Below are positions 51,613-62,083 of a DNA stretch of 64,000 bases, one piece after another. The notes beneath the pieces were generated by a model. That model worked only from the letters and a program-made list of their open reading frames with translations, was not told the origin of the DNA and made no database searches. Positions within the stretch are counted from its first letter, which is position 1; each line of letters starts with the position of its first letter. Made by a program: the position numbers and the translations under genes. This DNA is from Ptychodera flava (Eukaryota > Hemichordata > Enteropneusta > Ptychoderidae). The stretch is taken from the NCBI RefSeq assembly GCF_041260155.1, contig NC_091939.1:42588370-42652369 (forward strand), in the 5' to 3' direction.

Positions 51613-52653
51613 ATGTCAGTTGTGGCTGACCTCGAACTTCATCAAAAAGCGATCGAGTTACGATGTAGACTTTGCTGTGGCAATGTAAACAGACCCGGAA
51701 GTCGTAGGTACAGAGTACGTGAGTTTGTCGGAGATATCAAGGTTACTTTTAGTACTGATGTTACGAGCGATGAAAACGGGGTTCATCCTTTGCACTTTTG
51801 TGGCAACTGTCACAGAAAATTGTTGCATGTAAAGCAAGCCATACTGCTGGGAAAGGTCTATCAATTCAATGGAGAGCCTTTTCATTGGTCTAAACATCCG
51901 CGGAATGGGGTGTGTTGCATCTGTTCACTGTTAGTGGCCAGCCAGAAGGGAGGCAGATCTAGGAAGCAACTGAAGTCCCCCCACAAATATGTAGCTCAAC
52001 CATCATCATCTCTAAGCTCTGCCAATGAACTTAAAAAATCTGTTCAACAGTGCCCCCCTTCAGAAAAGTCAGCAAACATAGATGACATATTAATGAAAAT
52101 TGAAAGTGAAAAATCTGAGAGCTTTCAAGGTGGCAGTGAAATATGTCTCCAACCTAGCATATTTGTTGACCAGATTTCTACTGAATTTATGTGCCCAATA
52201 TGTAAAGAGGTGCTCGATGGGCCAGTACAAATAGTATGTGGTCACATATACTGTAGTGAGTGTCTCCGTGAATGGGTTTCGGCATCAACAACTGTCAGTA
52301 GATGTCCCATTTGTCGTTTTGGAATCACCTCACCTACCTGTATAATAAGATGCGCCATCCCGTTCAATACCTGTCTTGGGGAAAAGTACATGACCTGTCC
52401 AACTTGTCAGGATACCCTACAACTCTGTCAACTAAAATCGCATAAGTGTAGTGATGTCAACCCTGCTGAGGCTTCAAAACCAACGACCCCGAGTGAGACC
52501 GAAAATGCAGTTTCTGTGCTTTTGAGGCCTGGCGTCACACTTTCTAATATTCCTGGCTTTGAAGACCTTGCCACTAAATGTCTGAAGGAGAAAGTGGACT
52601 GCACACCAAATTCACAAAGTGGTGCTCCTGTGCGTTTTAAAACAGGTGGTCCT
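51613..52653 (+). CDS. RAG1L: RAG1L exon 1: N-terminal zinc region, RING and zinc finger
   Basis: 347 residues from the ATG of MSVVADLELHQKAIELRC, chosen because similarity to RAG1 begins just after it. CRLCC (Cys18, 21), VHPLHFCGNC (Cys63, 66) and HPRNGVCCIC (about 97-104) match RAG1 CRICG, IHPTEFCHNC and HPHTPSCDIC. A RING finger follows at residues 194-234 (FMCPICKEVL, VCGHIYCSEC, SRCPICR), a likely E3 ubiquitin ligase as in RAG1. Then a second zinc motif at 262-279 (MTCPTCQ, LKSHKC) matches the zinc finger after the RAG1 RING. The exon is fully open and ends CCT|GTAAGT in phase 0. Confidence 0.9.
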
Positions 52654-53123
52654 GTAAGTTTTAGATTTTATTGTCACTTCTTTGAGATCAGTCTCACTTT
52701 TTGTAGATTGATGATAATATGTGAGCAAAACCAATCATGAAAAGTAACAGAAAATACTGCATGATCCAAACAACAAAAATTTCAGATATTTACTTAATAA
52801 CTTCCATTAAAAGAAAAACAATATCACTGTGAGCACATACATTATGGTGTGCAAACACCAACTGTATATGTAATTCCTATGATATTGTTGAGAAATATAA
52901 TGTTGAATTCAATAACCAATATCAGTGTATCTTGTCTGTGATATTTCTGGTTAGCCTTAAAGGGAAAAATATCTAAAAAAAAGATTTTTTGCTCGCCGCT
53001 CCTGAGCCTTGGTCCAAAAGATCCGATGAACAAGATTTTTCTTCTCTGGCCTAATATGAATACACATAATACAAGGTATGGGGATAATCAGCAGTGGCAT
53101 TTATGCACTTTTTATTTCTTCAG

Positions 53124-53410
53124 CCAATTTATATGCAGCGCATAACGAAGCCAAGGAAAGACAGTGCATCAGTGACTCCCAGAACCAAGTTAAACAGAAG
53201 TAAAGTCATCTGTCAACTTAGGAACCAAGTCAGTGGTGGTAATTCTGGACTGTGTGAACAGTTTTCCTGTGATATCAAGACACTTGATAAGACAGAGAGG
53301 GCAGCTGTCCTTAGTAATCTTGGTCTCCTCCCAGACATGAAAGCTGGTGATGGTCTCAGTATGAAAGTAGACATGCGTCTGACTTGGTATCAATTCCGAA
53401 AACTGAAACA
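53124..53410 (+). CDS. RAG1L: RAG1L exon 2: basic DNA-binding region
   Basis: Acceptor TTTCTTCAG, donor AAACA|GTGAGT, ending in phase 2. It encodes about 95 residues: a basic start (RITKPRKDSASVTPRTKL, then RSKVICQLRNQV) in the place of the nonamer-binding domain of RAG1, and MKVDMRLTWYQFRKLKQ, which matches the RAG1 stretch LSCSQYHKMYRTVKAITG in position. No disruption. Confidence 0.85.
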
Positions 53411-53764
53411 GTGAGTAAAGCAGCTCAGTAGTCTTTCAGTACATGTCTAACTTTACAGTTGAAACTTGTAAAAACTTGATTCAAGTATGAAAAATATTTG
53501 AGAACTTCCATATGGCTGGTTCTAGGAAGTGACAACACCAGCATCTCTAAATCTGATATATTGAACTTTTAATCATGTGGTAACTGCTGTCTGTGTTATT
53601 AGTTTAACATACTCTCATGGCTTCAGCAACATTTTTACATTGTATGTCTCTTTCAAAAACACGTTGTCAATATTGACTTGACAGAATATATATTCTATAA
53701 GGGTTGTTTGATATTTTGTGTGGAGTTTGACTTACTAATGCATGGTCATTTTATTTTCATCAAG

Positions 53765-53980
53765 GTGGCTGAGAAAATGGAAGCTGAGTTTGAGAAGTGA
53801 GGTGCATGACAGGAAGGAGTTTGCTGCCCTTACACCATCACTGTATGCAGAATACCTTCCATTTACATTTCCTGTCAAAACATCTACGGGCAAACAAAAG
53901 ATGGAAATACGATTGGCACCACTGGTTGGCTGTGATGACTTGCTTGCTCTGGTTGAGCAACACTTAGCAGCCAATCATGA
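53765..53980 (+). CDS. RAG1L: RAG1L exon 3
   Basis: Acceptor TTTTCATCAAG; the first base completes the split Gln codon of exon 2. It encodes WLRKWKLSLRSEVHDRKEF through QHLAANHE, ending GA|GTGAGT in phase 2. This is the linker between the DNA-binding region and the catalytic core. The frame is open. Intron 3 holds a (GA)n microsatellite. Confidence 0.85.
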
Positions 53981-54042
53981 GTGAGTAAATAGTTTGCCTT
54001 TCCAGATAAATACAAAATATCTTACAGGTACCATAATATATT

Positions 54043-54043
<1 letters not shown>

Positions 54044-54118
<75 letters not shown>
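54044..54118. repeat. (GA)n microsatellite in RAG1L intron 3
   Basis: About 75 bp of uninterrupted GA repeat, 145 bp before the exon 4 acceptor. Confidence 0.95.
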
Positions 54119-54120
<2 letters not shown>

Positions 54121-54262
54121 TGCAAAGCAATGCCACACGATTACATTGTCATTGATCAGTATTTTAGAATATACATTCACCATAGCGTGTCTGTGTTACT
54201 GACATGTGCATCCATTCTCCCTGCCTAATTTTTAATGGGATGAAGATAATTTTGCATTTCAG

Positions 54263-54508
54263 ACTTGGTAGGTTAACCTGACATTGTGGAACCATCCCTG
54301 AAGACATCATCCAAATTAAAATTGGAGGTGATAAAGGAGGTGGATCAATGAAGTTCATCTTTGAAGTCTGCAATCTGGAGCATCCAAATGCAAAGGAAAA
54401 CACTGTAGTGTGGTTGTTGTTTGAGGCCGGTGACAGTCATTACAACACGACAGTGGCACTAGAGAACTATGCCCAGGTTGGTCACAGTTTGAACGGACAC
54501 AAATGGAA
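54263..54508 (+). pseudogene. RAG1L: RAG1L exon 4: first catalytic Asp, with in-frame TGA
   Basis: Acceptor TTTGCATTTCAG, donor GGAA|GTAAGT; phases join exons 3 and 5. Read in that phase it gives ELGRLT, a TGA stop at 54,279-54,281, then HCGTIPEDIIQIKIGGDKGG with the first catalytic Asp, and KFIFEVCNLEHPNAKENTVV. The stop differs by one base from TGG (Trp), a plausible original. Further on are LLFEAGDSHYN and QVGHSLNGHKW. No other AG lies between the stop and the coding part that would avoid it. Confidence 0.85.
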
Positions 54509-54677
54509 GTAAGTCTGAAGCAAATTATCCATAAAATATACCACACTGGTCTTGCCATGTCATTGAGTAACTGTGATTCAGCCGTTTGATGAAGGTGTCT
54601 CTATGTGAAGTTAAGCCAAAGGATTAAATATTTTCCAAAGTCTATCACTTTTAAGTCATTTAGCAGTTGTTTGTGCA

Positions 54678-54760
54678 TACAGTGTTTTCCTTTGCATTTG
54701 GATGCTCCAGATTGCAGACTTCAAAGATGAACTTCATTGATCCACCTCCTTTATTACCTC
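54678..54760 (-). repeat. Inverted 83-bp copy of exon 4 inside intron 4
   Basis: The reverse complement of 54,678-54,760 matches 54,325-54,407 of exon 4 at 82 of 83 bases, covering the codons from GGDKGG to KENTV. The one difference turns the catalytic GAT (Asp) into AAT (Asn) in the intronic copy. A transcript could fold exon 4 onto intron 4 with a loop of about 270 nt. Confidence 0.95.
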
Positions 54761-54857
54761 TTTATGTAATATTTTCAGTTGAGTGAGCGCAAACAATGTA
54801 ATCTCAATCAAAGCTATATGTACATGTAAACACAACAATTTGTTCGATATTTTGCAG

Positions 54858-54934
54858 CAAATACACAATAGAGGTGGTTATGTGTGGTGACTATGAGTAT
54901 GAGACAAAGATGTATGGCTTATCTGGCGCTGCTG
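54858..54934 (+). CDS. RAG1L: RAG1L exon 5: second catalytic Asp
   Basis: 77 bp after TATTTTGCAG, ending GCTG|GTAAGT. It encodes KYTIEVVMCGDYEYETKMYG then LSGAAG, in the place of RAG1 [23 protein letters not shown] with the second catalytic Asp (D708 in mouse). Undamaged. Confidence 0.85.
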
Positions 54935-55138
54935 GTAAGTTTGGTAATTAATATTTTCATCTGAATATGATCAAAATTTTAAGAGAAAAGCTACTATAGA
55001 ATAAAGTGATTGGGCATATACTAATGCAGTCTGTTGATCTTGGCAGGTATTTCAGTGATTGTTCTATTGAAGTATATTCTGACTGTTTGTGTTCATGTCA
55101 AGCAAATTATAGTGCCAATTGTGTATATCTCATTTTAG

Positions 55139-55341
55139 GTAAACATTTCTGCCTGTGGTGCAACATAGATAAAGATCTGGCCAAGGAACCTCTGTCTGAG
55201 CGTGGCAAACAATGTCCTCGAACAGTGGAAGATATCATCCAATTCAATAACAGTTTTGTAGCAGCAGGAGCCAGATTAAAAGATGCATCCAAATACTTCA
55301 ACTGTGTCCATCAGCCAATGTTGATGATTCCAATTAGCCAG
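55139..55341 (+). CDS. RAG1L: RAG1L exon 6: zinc-type CLWC segment
   Basis: Acceptor CTCATTTTAG, donor CCAG|GTGAAT, phase 1 to 0. It begins KHFCLWCNIDKDLAKEPL, matching RAG1 VYICTLCDATRLEA (zinc ligands of the core), and ends QPMLMIPISQ, in the place of RAG1 KPFIETVPSIDALHC. Undamaged. Confidence 0.85.
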
Positions 55342-55452
55342 GTGAATATAAAACAACTTAAGTACAGTACTGTATTCCATTAAGAGCAGTCAATGATAAC
55401 AAATACATAACAATGAAAATAATGCTTTTATCATCTTTGCATATTTTGACAG

Positions 55453-55818
55453 GTTTGCCCACCAGCATTGCATCTAAGCCTTGGAATCTTCTTGAAGCTA
55501 TTCAACTTGCTAGAGAGTTACTGCATACCTCTGGATGTTCAAATGTATCTTCAAATACACAAGAACACTCCTGACAGTAACTCTCAACCTGCAACACAGG
55601 TCCGGGCAGATTTTAACACCTATCTGGCCCTAGCAGTTGAAATAGCTTCTTTAAAAGATACCATGGCAAAGATCGATGAGGAGTTGTTGGACATAGATGG
55701 TCAGATGATTTCTTCCATGTTAGATGACCAACAGGAATCAGACTCTCCACAGACTAGCACAGACATGAATTGGTTGCAGGCTGCGAAATGTGAAAAACAA
55801 AGAGAGCTACAAACTCTG
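55453..55818 (+). CDS. RAG1L: RAG1L exon 7
   Basis: 122 residues in phase 0, from VCPPALHLSLGIFLKLFNLL (RAG1: [20 protein letters not shown]) through a helical, partly charged stretch (KDTMAKIDEELLDIDGQM) to KQRELQTL, ending CTG|GTTAGT. The middle is likely coiled-coil. Undamaged. Confidence 0.85.
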
Positions 55819-56067
55819 GTTAGTAGGCTAATGTCATTCTCAGTTGTGATACTAGCTATTCAACTACGCAGTCATGTTTTGATGAAAATACAGTATGAAA
55901 AAGACATTCACTCTCAGGAAATTTGGTACTACTTGCTGCTGATGCAATACATTTTTTAGCATAGAAGATTGAATGCATTTGTGATTACATGTACATTGCA
56001 TTATGACATGGATTATACAGTTATAACAGAGTACTAGTATATTGATTCTTGTTATTTTTTCCTGTAG

Positions 56068-56220
56068 CAAACAAAAATTACTACAAAACAGAAAAGCTTG
56101 CCAAGTGAGACTGGTTATATCATCCAGGCCATTGATATGACACTGCAGAGTATTAATGTTAAACGTCAGGCATATCATGGAAAGAGCTTCATTGGAAACC
56201 ACGTAGATACTTGTTTAAAG
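56068..56220 (+). CDS. RAG1L: RAG1L exon 8
   Basis: 51 residues between TTTTTCCTGTAG and AAG|GTTGGT. It ends RQAYHGKSFIGNHVDTCLK, the most strongly RAG1L/Transib-like motif after the active site. Undamaged. Confidence 0.85.
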
Positions 56221-56397
56221 GTTGGTATCATTGTTGCCACAACATTGTTTTTAACTCATGACACTACCTTCTGATAGAATGCTCCTGATTGGAACTCATA
56301 TTTTTACAACTCTTTTCTGGTTTACCATGAGTGGGGTTTATTTTGAAGCACTGTGGGTATGAATTGTTTTCACTGGCTTGGTTTTGTGAAAATTCAA

Positions 56398-56623
56398 AAT
56401 GTATTTTTCCTCCTTGAGTTAACAAAGGGATTTCTATCCATTTCAAATTTCAAGTGTCAATAAACATTGAGTGTAATTTGTTTCTCTAGTACAAAATTTG
56501 CAAGGTGACCGATGATTCTTAATTCTTCTCAAATTGGTGAAAGTACGGTTGCAAGTTTCTCTCAGGAAAGTTTCAGAGCAAATTTAAGATTGAAGTCTTT
56601 CATTTATAGGACATATGCTACCT
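56398..56623 (+). mobile_element. Partial MITE-2 in RAG1L intron 8
   Basis: Matches the body and right end of the MITE-2 family and stops at TTAA (56,624-56,627), 20 bp before the exon 9 acceptor. The left end is missing or unrecognisable. Confidence 0.6.
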
Positions 56624-56647
56624 TAACACGTATAAATTCTATTTTAG

Positions 56648-56831
56648 CCCAAGAACATCAACAAGATTTGTGCGACTGTGGTTAACTGTGTGCAGTCCAT
56701 GTGCCCATCACTTATTGACATGGCACATGAGATCCATGACTTGTTTGAGCCTCTGCTGCTCAAATTCAGTAGATGTCACTCTCTGTACAGCGTCAGTAGA
56801 CCACTATCCCCCAGTGAGATCAGTGAGTTTG
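56648..56831 (+). CDS. RAG1L: RAG1L exon 9
   Basis: 61 residues after TTCTATTTTAG: PKNINKICATVVNCVQSM, LIDMAHEIHDLFEPLLLKF, then PLSPSEISEF, ending TTTG|GTAAGT in phase 1. Helical region before the last catalytic residue. Undamaged. Confidence 0.85.
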
Positions 56832-57331
56832 GTAAGTAAGCTGATGTAAGAAACCCTGTGATAATTGAATAATTTTAAAGGTACTTGACCTGAAAACCTT
56901 TCATAAAATCGATGCACTTTGGTAGTTCAAATTGTATGTATATAAAATGCATCAGACGAATGCACGGTCACCATTAAAGGTCACTTCATCAAAAGCATAT
57001 GGCCCAAAGGTCAAATTGCAGGTGTATAATAGAAGCCCTAGTCCACATAGCATGGCATACAATTTCAGAAGTTTAAGGTTGTAAAAATGTCATCCTGTTT
57101 TCTCTAAGTCCAAAACAGAGTTTTATACAAGACTTCTTTGATTATTTTCCCTTGTAATTCTACACATGACAAAATCTCATGCAAAATGGCCTTCTCGTAA
57201 GAAAGAAATAAATGATCATGAGATCACACAAACTCATTTTACACATTTCAGTTTTATTTTCATCAGTGATTATAGGATGGGGGTATAAAACCTTAGTTTT
57301 TTCAGAAAAACTATCCATATTCAATTTTTAG

Positions 57332-57554
57332 GACATAACGTAGAAGACTTATGCGATATTTCCGCAATAAGTTCCCCAACGAAAGTGTCACACCTAAAAT
57401 GCACATCCTAGAAGATCATGTGTTACCATGGATGGAAGTACGAGGTGTTGGATGTGGCCTCCATGGAGAACAGGGAATGGAAGGGGTGCATTCAGAGTTC
57501 AACAGCTGGGTGCAACTTACAGCAGGATGCCAGACAAACTTCAGCGCTACAACA
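57332..57554 (+). pseudogene. RAG1L: RAG1L exon 10, first part: catalytic Glu
   Basis: After CAATTTTTAG the phase gives GHNVEDL; the frame then slips one base (about 57,350) to MRYFRNKFPNESVTPKMHIL, EDHVLPWMEVRGVGCGL and HGEQGMEGVHSEFNSWVQL, which holds the third catalytic acid (Glu). It slips again near 57,525 to MPDKLQRYN. Both slips equal one lost base. The exon is then cut by a 4.3-kb TIR element. Confidence 0.85.
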
Positions 57555-60500
57555 CTGTGCTCTCGCTGTCGCTCGTAACGTTCGTAAATTACGAACAAAA
57601 ATGAAAATTTACGAAAAAAAATACATGCCCGATCGGCCATTTACGAACAATTTTGTTATTTTTGAAGCCTGATTTTCGGTCGAGATTATGAATTCCGCGG
57701 AAATACTGTCATATTTCGTCTTTCAAAAACTACTCTGCCCCTATCATCGGCGCATCGACGATGGTAATAGCTGTGGACTTTGACCTGTGCTAACATGAGC
57801 ATGCGCGAAAAGGTTTCAAGATCCCCGGGTCGTGTACCCAGATACTGGTGTGCTATGCATTACGGTAGTTTCGAGATACCCAAACACTCACATGCTGTCA
57901 ACTTTCCGAATGGACGCTGGTGAAGCGGATCGAGGGAAGCGGGCAGTTACAAATGCTTTAGCTGTAGTATCCTCAGCTGGGAAAGAAAGTTAGGCATAAA
58001 TACGGCACCTGATATGAAAAATTGGAAACAATGAAACCGCCGAGAAGAGATCAAGACAGTGAGCCGGAAAGATAGTCGAACTGCAATCCGGACCGCGCAT
58101 GGTTGAACGATGTACCGTACTGCAAAGTGTTTGTCTGTACATGGAGCGGAGGTGGAAAAGAGCCGGAAATCTTAGCCGGAAATCGTAGTTGTCATAGATT
58201 TGTCATTTAACGATCTGCAGATTGAATCTTTTTAAGTGAACTTGCCAATTTTAATAGGTTTCCTTCAAAATATTTTACAAGAAACTGTCTCAGCAAATGT
58301 TATGAATACTGATAGTTTTCTTTGATGATCCGAAGACAATGCTATGCACACTCCCAAGACGAAAACGTTTATCCAGACAAAAAATAAATGACGATCATCT
58401 GCAGCGTTTTAAAAGTAAAACTGTCTCTAAGAAAACATTAGCAGGATCACCAGTCTCAGTTTGCGTACTTAAATTTGCTGTTATAATCAGACAAAATTTG
58501 TGCGAAACCACAGACTGCCAAATGTTCTGATCAGTGGTTGTTTTAAAAGAATTTATATGGCATAATGACTGCAGCTACCAAGAGGCACCACACACCTATG
58601 GATAACATGCATACTTTCAAAGTAACAGAGCTTTCCAAATATGAAAAACAGGTCAGAGATTTTCTAGCATCTAAACTTGTGCAAACACTGATAATATTAA
58701 TGATCACTTCATATATTAATATAAAGCACTGACTACACACACAAAGGGAGTTACGATTTGTGTCACAATATACTTGAAAATGTTATGTTGTGTAAGAAAG
58801 ATCGATTAATTGAATAACATTCATGGGCCGGTTGACCAAAATGACACACTTTATTGAAACAAGGAAGAAATTTCAATGTTACAAGCCTGTGCTCTCGCTG
58901 TCGCTCGTAACGTTCGTAAATTACGAACAAAAATGAAATTTACGAAAAAAAATACATGCCCGATCGGCCATTTACGAACAATTTTGTTATTTTTGAAGCC
59001 TGATTTTCGGTCGAGATTATGAATTCCGCGGAAATACTGTCATATTTCGTCTTTCAAAAACTACTCTGCCCCTATCATCGGCGCATCGACGATGGTAATA
59101 GCTGTGGACTTTGACCTGTGCTAACATGAGCATGCGCGAAAAGGTTTCAAGATCCCCGGGTCGTGTACCCAGATACTGGTGTGCTATGCATTACGGTAGT
59201 TTCGAGATACCCAACACTCACATGCTGTCAACTTTCCGAATGGACGCTGGTGAAGCGGATCGAGGGAAGCGGGCAGTTACAAATGCTTTAGCTGTAGTAT
59301 CCTCAGCTGGGAAAGAAAGTTAGGCATAAATACGGCACCTGATATGAAAAATTGGAAACAATGAAACCGCCGAGAAGAGATCAAGACAGTGAGCCGGAAA
59401 GATAGTCGAACTGCAATCCGGACCGCGCATGGTTGAACGATGTACCGTACTGCAAAGTGTTTGTCTGTACATGGAGCGGAGGTGGAAAAGAGCCGGAAAT
59501 CTTAGCCGGAAATCGTAGTTGTCATAGATTTGTCATTTAACGATCTGCAGATTGAATCTTTTTAAGTGAACTTGCCAATTTTAATAGGTTTCCTTCAAAA
59601 TATTTTACAAGAAACTGTCTCAGCAAATGTTATGAATACTGATAGTTTTCTTTGATGATCCGAAGACAATGCTATGCACACTCCCAAGACGAAAACGTTT
59701 ATCCAGACAAAAAATAAATGACGATCATCTGCAGCGTTTTAAAAGTAAAACTGTCTCTAAGAAAACATTAGCAGGATCACCAGTCTCAGTTTGCGTACTT
59801 AAATTTGCTGTTATAATCAGACAAAATTTGTGCGAAACCACAGACTGCCAAATGTTCTGATCAGTGGTTGTTTTAAAAGAATTTATATGGCATAATGACT
59901 GCAGCTACCAAGAGGCACCACACACCTATGGATAACATGCATACTTTCAAAGTAACAGAGCTTTCCAAATATGAAAAACAGGTCAGAGATTTTCTAGCAT
60001 CTAAAACTTGTGCAAACACTGATAATATTAATGATCACTTCATATATTAATATAAAGCACTGACTACACACACAAAGGGAGTTACGATTTGTGTCACAAT
60101 ATACTTGAAAATGTTATGTTGTGTAAGAAAGATCGATTAATTGAATAACATTCATGGGCCGGTTGACCAAAATGACACACTTTATTGAAACAAGGAAGAA
60201 ATTTCAATGTTACAAGCCTGTGCTCTCGCTGTCGCTCGTAACGTTCGTAAATTACGAACAAAAATGAAAATTTACGAAAAAAAATACATGCCCGATCGGC
60301 CATTTACGAACAATTTTGTTATTTTTGAAGCCTGATTTTCGGTCGAGATTATGAATTCCGCGGAAATACTGTCATATTTCGTCTTTCAAAACTACTCTGC
60401 CCCTATCATCGGCGCATCGACGATGGTAATAGCTGTGGACTTTGACCTGTGCTAACATGAGCATGCGCGAAAAGGTTTCAAGATCCCCGGGTCGTGTACC

Positions 60501-61544
60501 CAGATACTGGTGTGCTATGCATTACGGTAGTTTCGAGATACCCAAACACTCACATGCTGTCAACTTTCCGAATGGACGCTGGTGAAGCGGATCGAGGGAA
60601 GCGGGCAGTTACAAATGCTTTAGCTGTAGTATCCTCAGCTGGGAAAGAAAGTTAGGCATAAATACGGCACCTGATATGAAAAATTGGAAACAATGAAACC
60701 GCCGAGAAGAGATCAGACAGTGAGCCGGAAAGATAGTCGAACTGCAATCCGGACCGCGCATGGTTGAACGATGTACCGTACTGCAAAGTGTTTGTCTGTA
60801 CATGGAGCGGAGGTGGAAAAGAGCCGGAAATCTTAGCCGGAAATCGTAGTTGTCATAGATTTGTCATTTAACGATCTGCAGATTGAATCTTTTTAAGTGA
60901 ACTTGCCAATTTTAATAGGTTTCCTTCAAAATATTTACAAGAAACTGTCTCAGCAAATGTTATGAATACTGATAGTTTTCTTTGATGATCCGAAGACAAT
61001 GCTATGCACACTCCCAAGACGAAAACGTTTATCCAGACAAAAAATAAATGACGATCATCTGCAGCGTTTTAAAAGTAAAACTGTCTCTAAGAAAACATTA
61101 GCAGGATCACCAGTCTCAGTTTGCGTACTTAAATTTGCTGTTTATATCAGACAAAATTTGTGCGAAACCACAGACTGCAAATGTTCTGATCAGTGGTTGT
61201 TTTAAAAGAATTTATATGGCATAATGACTGCAGCTACCAAGAGGCACCACACACCTATGGATAACATGCATACTTTCAAAGTAACAGAGCTTTCCAAATA
61301 TGAAAAACAGGTCAGAGATTTTCTAGCATCTAAAACTTGTGCAAACACTGATAATATTAATGATCACTTCATATATTAATATAAGCACTGACTACACACA
61401 CAAAGGAGTTACGATTTGTGTCACAATATACTTGAAAATGTTATGTTGTGTAAGAAAGATCGATTAATTGAATAACATTCATGGGCCGGTTGACCAAAAT
61501 GACACACTTTATTGAAACAAGGAAGAAATTTCAATGTTACAAGC
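57555..61544 (+). repeat. Three tandem 1.33-kb units
   Basis: Units at 57,555-58,886 (1,332 bp), 58,887-60,217 (1,331 bp) and 60,218-61,544 (1,327 bp). They are almost identical; differences seen are nearly all one-base changes in homopolymer length (for example AAAC against AAC, TTTTAC against TTTAC). Confidence 0.95.
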
Positions 61545-61826
61545 ACTCATGACCCATGATGTACTGTGTTATTTAATGGATCTTTTGAAAATGTGTATCA
61601 AAATATGAGTGTTCATTGTCAAAAAAAACTAAAAAGGAATTTTTCACTTTCCTTTGTTTATAATGAAATCATTCATCATTTCTATACCCTTAACATCATT
61701 TATTGAGTACCAGAAGTGCTCGTTGAAAATGGGCGGGCTCAGCATTACATAATTTATGCTTACTAATTTATTTTGAACCAAATTCGTAAATTTACTAACA
61801 ATTTCTAAAGGCCAGGGAGAGCACAG
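57555..61826. mobile_element. 4.3-kb TIR element inserted in RAG1L exon 10
   Basis: It begins CTGTGCTCTCGCTGTCGCTC and ends, read inward, CTGTGCTCTCCCTGGCC, with similarity reaching the TAAATTTACGAA motif about 40 bp in. CAACA on both sides (57,550-57,554 and 61,827-61,831) is a 5-bp target duplication. Most of it is three tandem copies of a 1.33-kb unit, each starting with the same TIR, followed by a single right arm. A 63-68-residue frame (MLCTLPRRKRLSRQKINDD) recurs once per unit, but nothing resembles a transposase. The 5-bp duplication and CTGTGCTCTC ends suggest a hAT-like or related non-autonomous element; the superfamily is not certain. Confidence 0.85.
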
Positions 61827-61831
61827 CAACA

Positions 61832-61916
61832 GCTTATGAAAATGCACCACTTGTCAGTACATCCCGTCAAATCATCAGACAAACCTGAAATTAAACGGCG
61901 AAAATTAAAAACATAG
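61832..61916 (+). pseudogene. RAG1L: RAG1L exon 10, C-terminal end
   Basis: Directly after the target duplication a frame opens as MKMHHLSVHPVKSS then KPEIKRRKLKT and TAG (61,914-61,916). A basic tail after the RYNSL-type helix is what a RAG1-like C-terminus should look like, so this is taken as the displaced end of exon 10. It is one base out of frame with the part before the insertion. Confidence 0.7.
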
Positions 61917-62083
61917 TTTAAAATTGTAAATTGAAATCACATTTTAATGAACTGATAATTGAATCAACAATCAATTTTATCTCTGAAAAAACAAAGCTTA
62001 GTTTATCACTCCTGAGGTGTTATGTATTTCCCATCTTTTACCATAGCTAATGTATGTGGCTGTGAAAGGGTTAAACCTCTTAC
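61917..62083. other. Spacer between RAG1L and the - strand gene
   Basis: AT-rich sequence of 167 bp between the RAG1L stop and exon 2 of the - strand gene. It includes the donor (GTAAGA) of that exon; no AATAAA is seen for RAG1L. Confidence 0.5.

Larger units (their letters stand above)
51613..61916 (+). pseudogene. RAG1L: RAG1-like recombinase gene, ten exons, disrupted
   Basis: A DDE recombinase of the RAG1/Transib family. RAG1 with RAG2 cuts DNA at signal sequences, in jawed vertebrates for V(D)J joining and in invertebrates as a transposase. Ten exons with consensus splice sites and matching phases encode about 1,030 residues, close to vertebrate RAG1 (1,040). Order: Cys-rich N-terminus, RING, C2HC-type finger, basic DNA-binding region, first Asp (GGDKGG), second Asp (CGDYEYETKM), Zn-type CLWC, conserved AYHGKSFIGNHV, and the Glu in HGEQGMEGVHSEF. 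Disruptions: TGA in exon 4, apparent single-base losses in exon 10, and a 4.3-kb TIR element after codon RYN. All catalytic residues survive. Some frameshifts may be sequencing error. No terminal inverted repeats of a RAG transposon were found at its borders. Confidence 0.9.

Noticed and set aside
58339-61205. Thrice-repeated frame MLCTLPRRKRLSRQKINDD as a gene family
   Set aside because: The three are copies of one repeat unit, short, without similarity, and the third differs by indels at its end.
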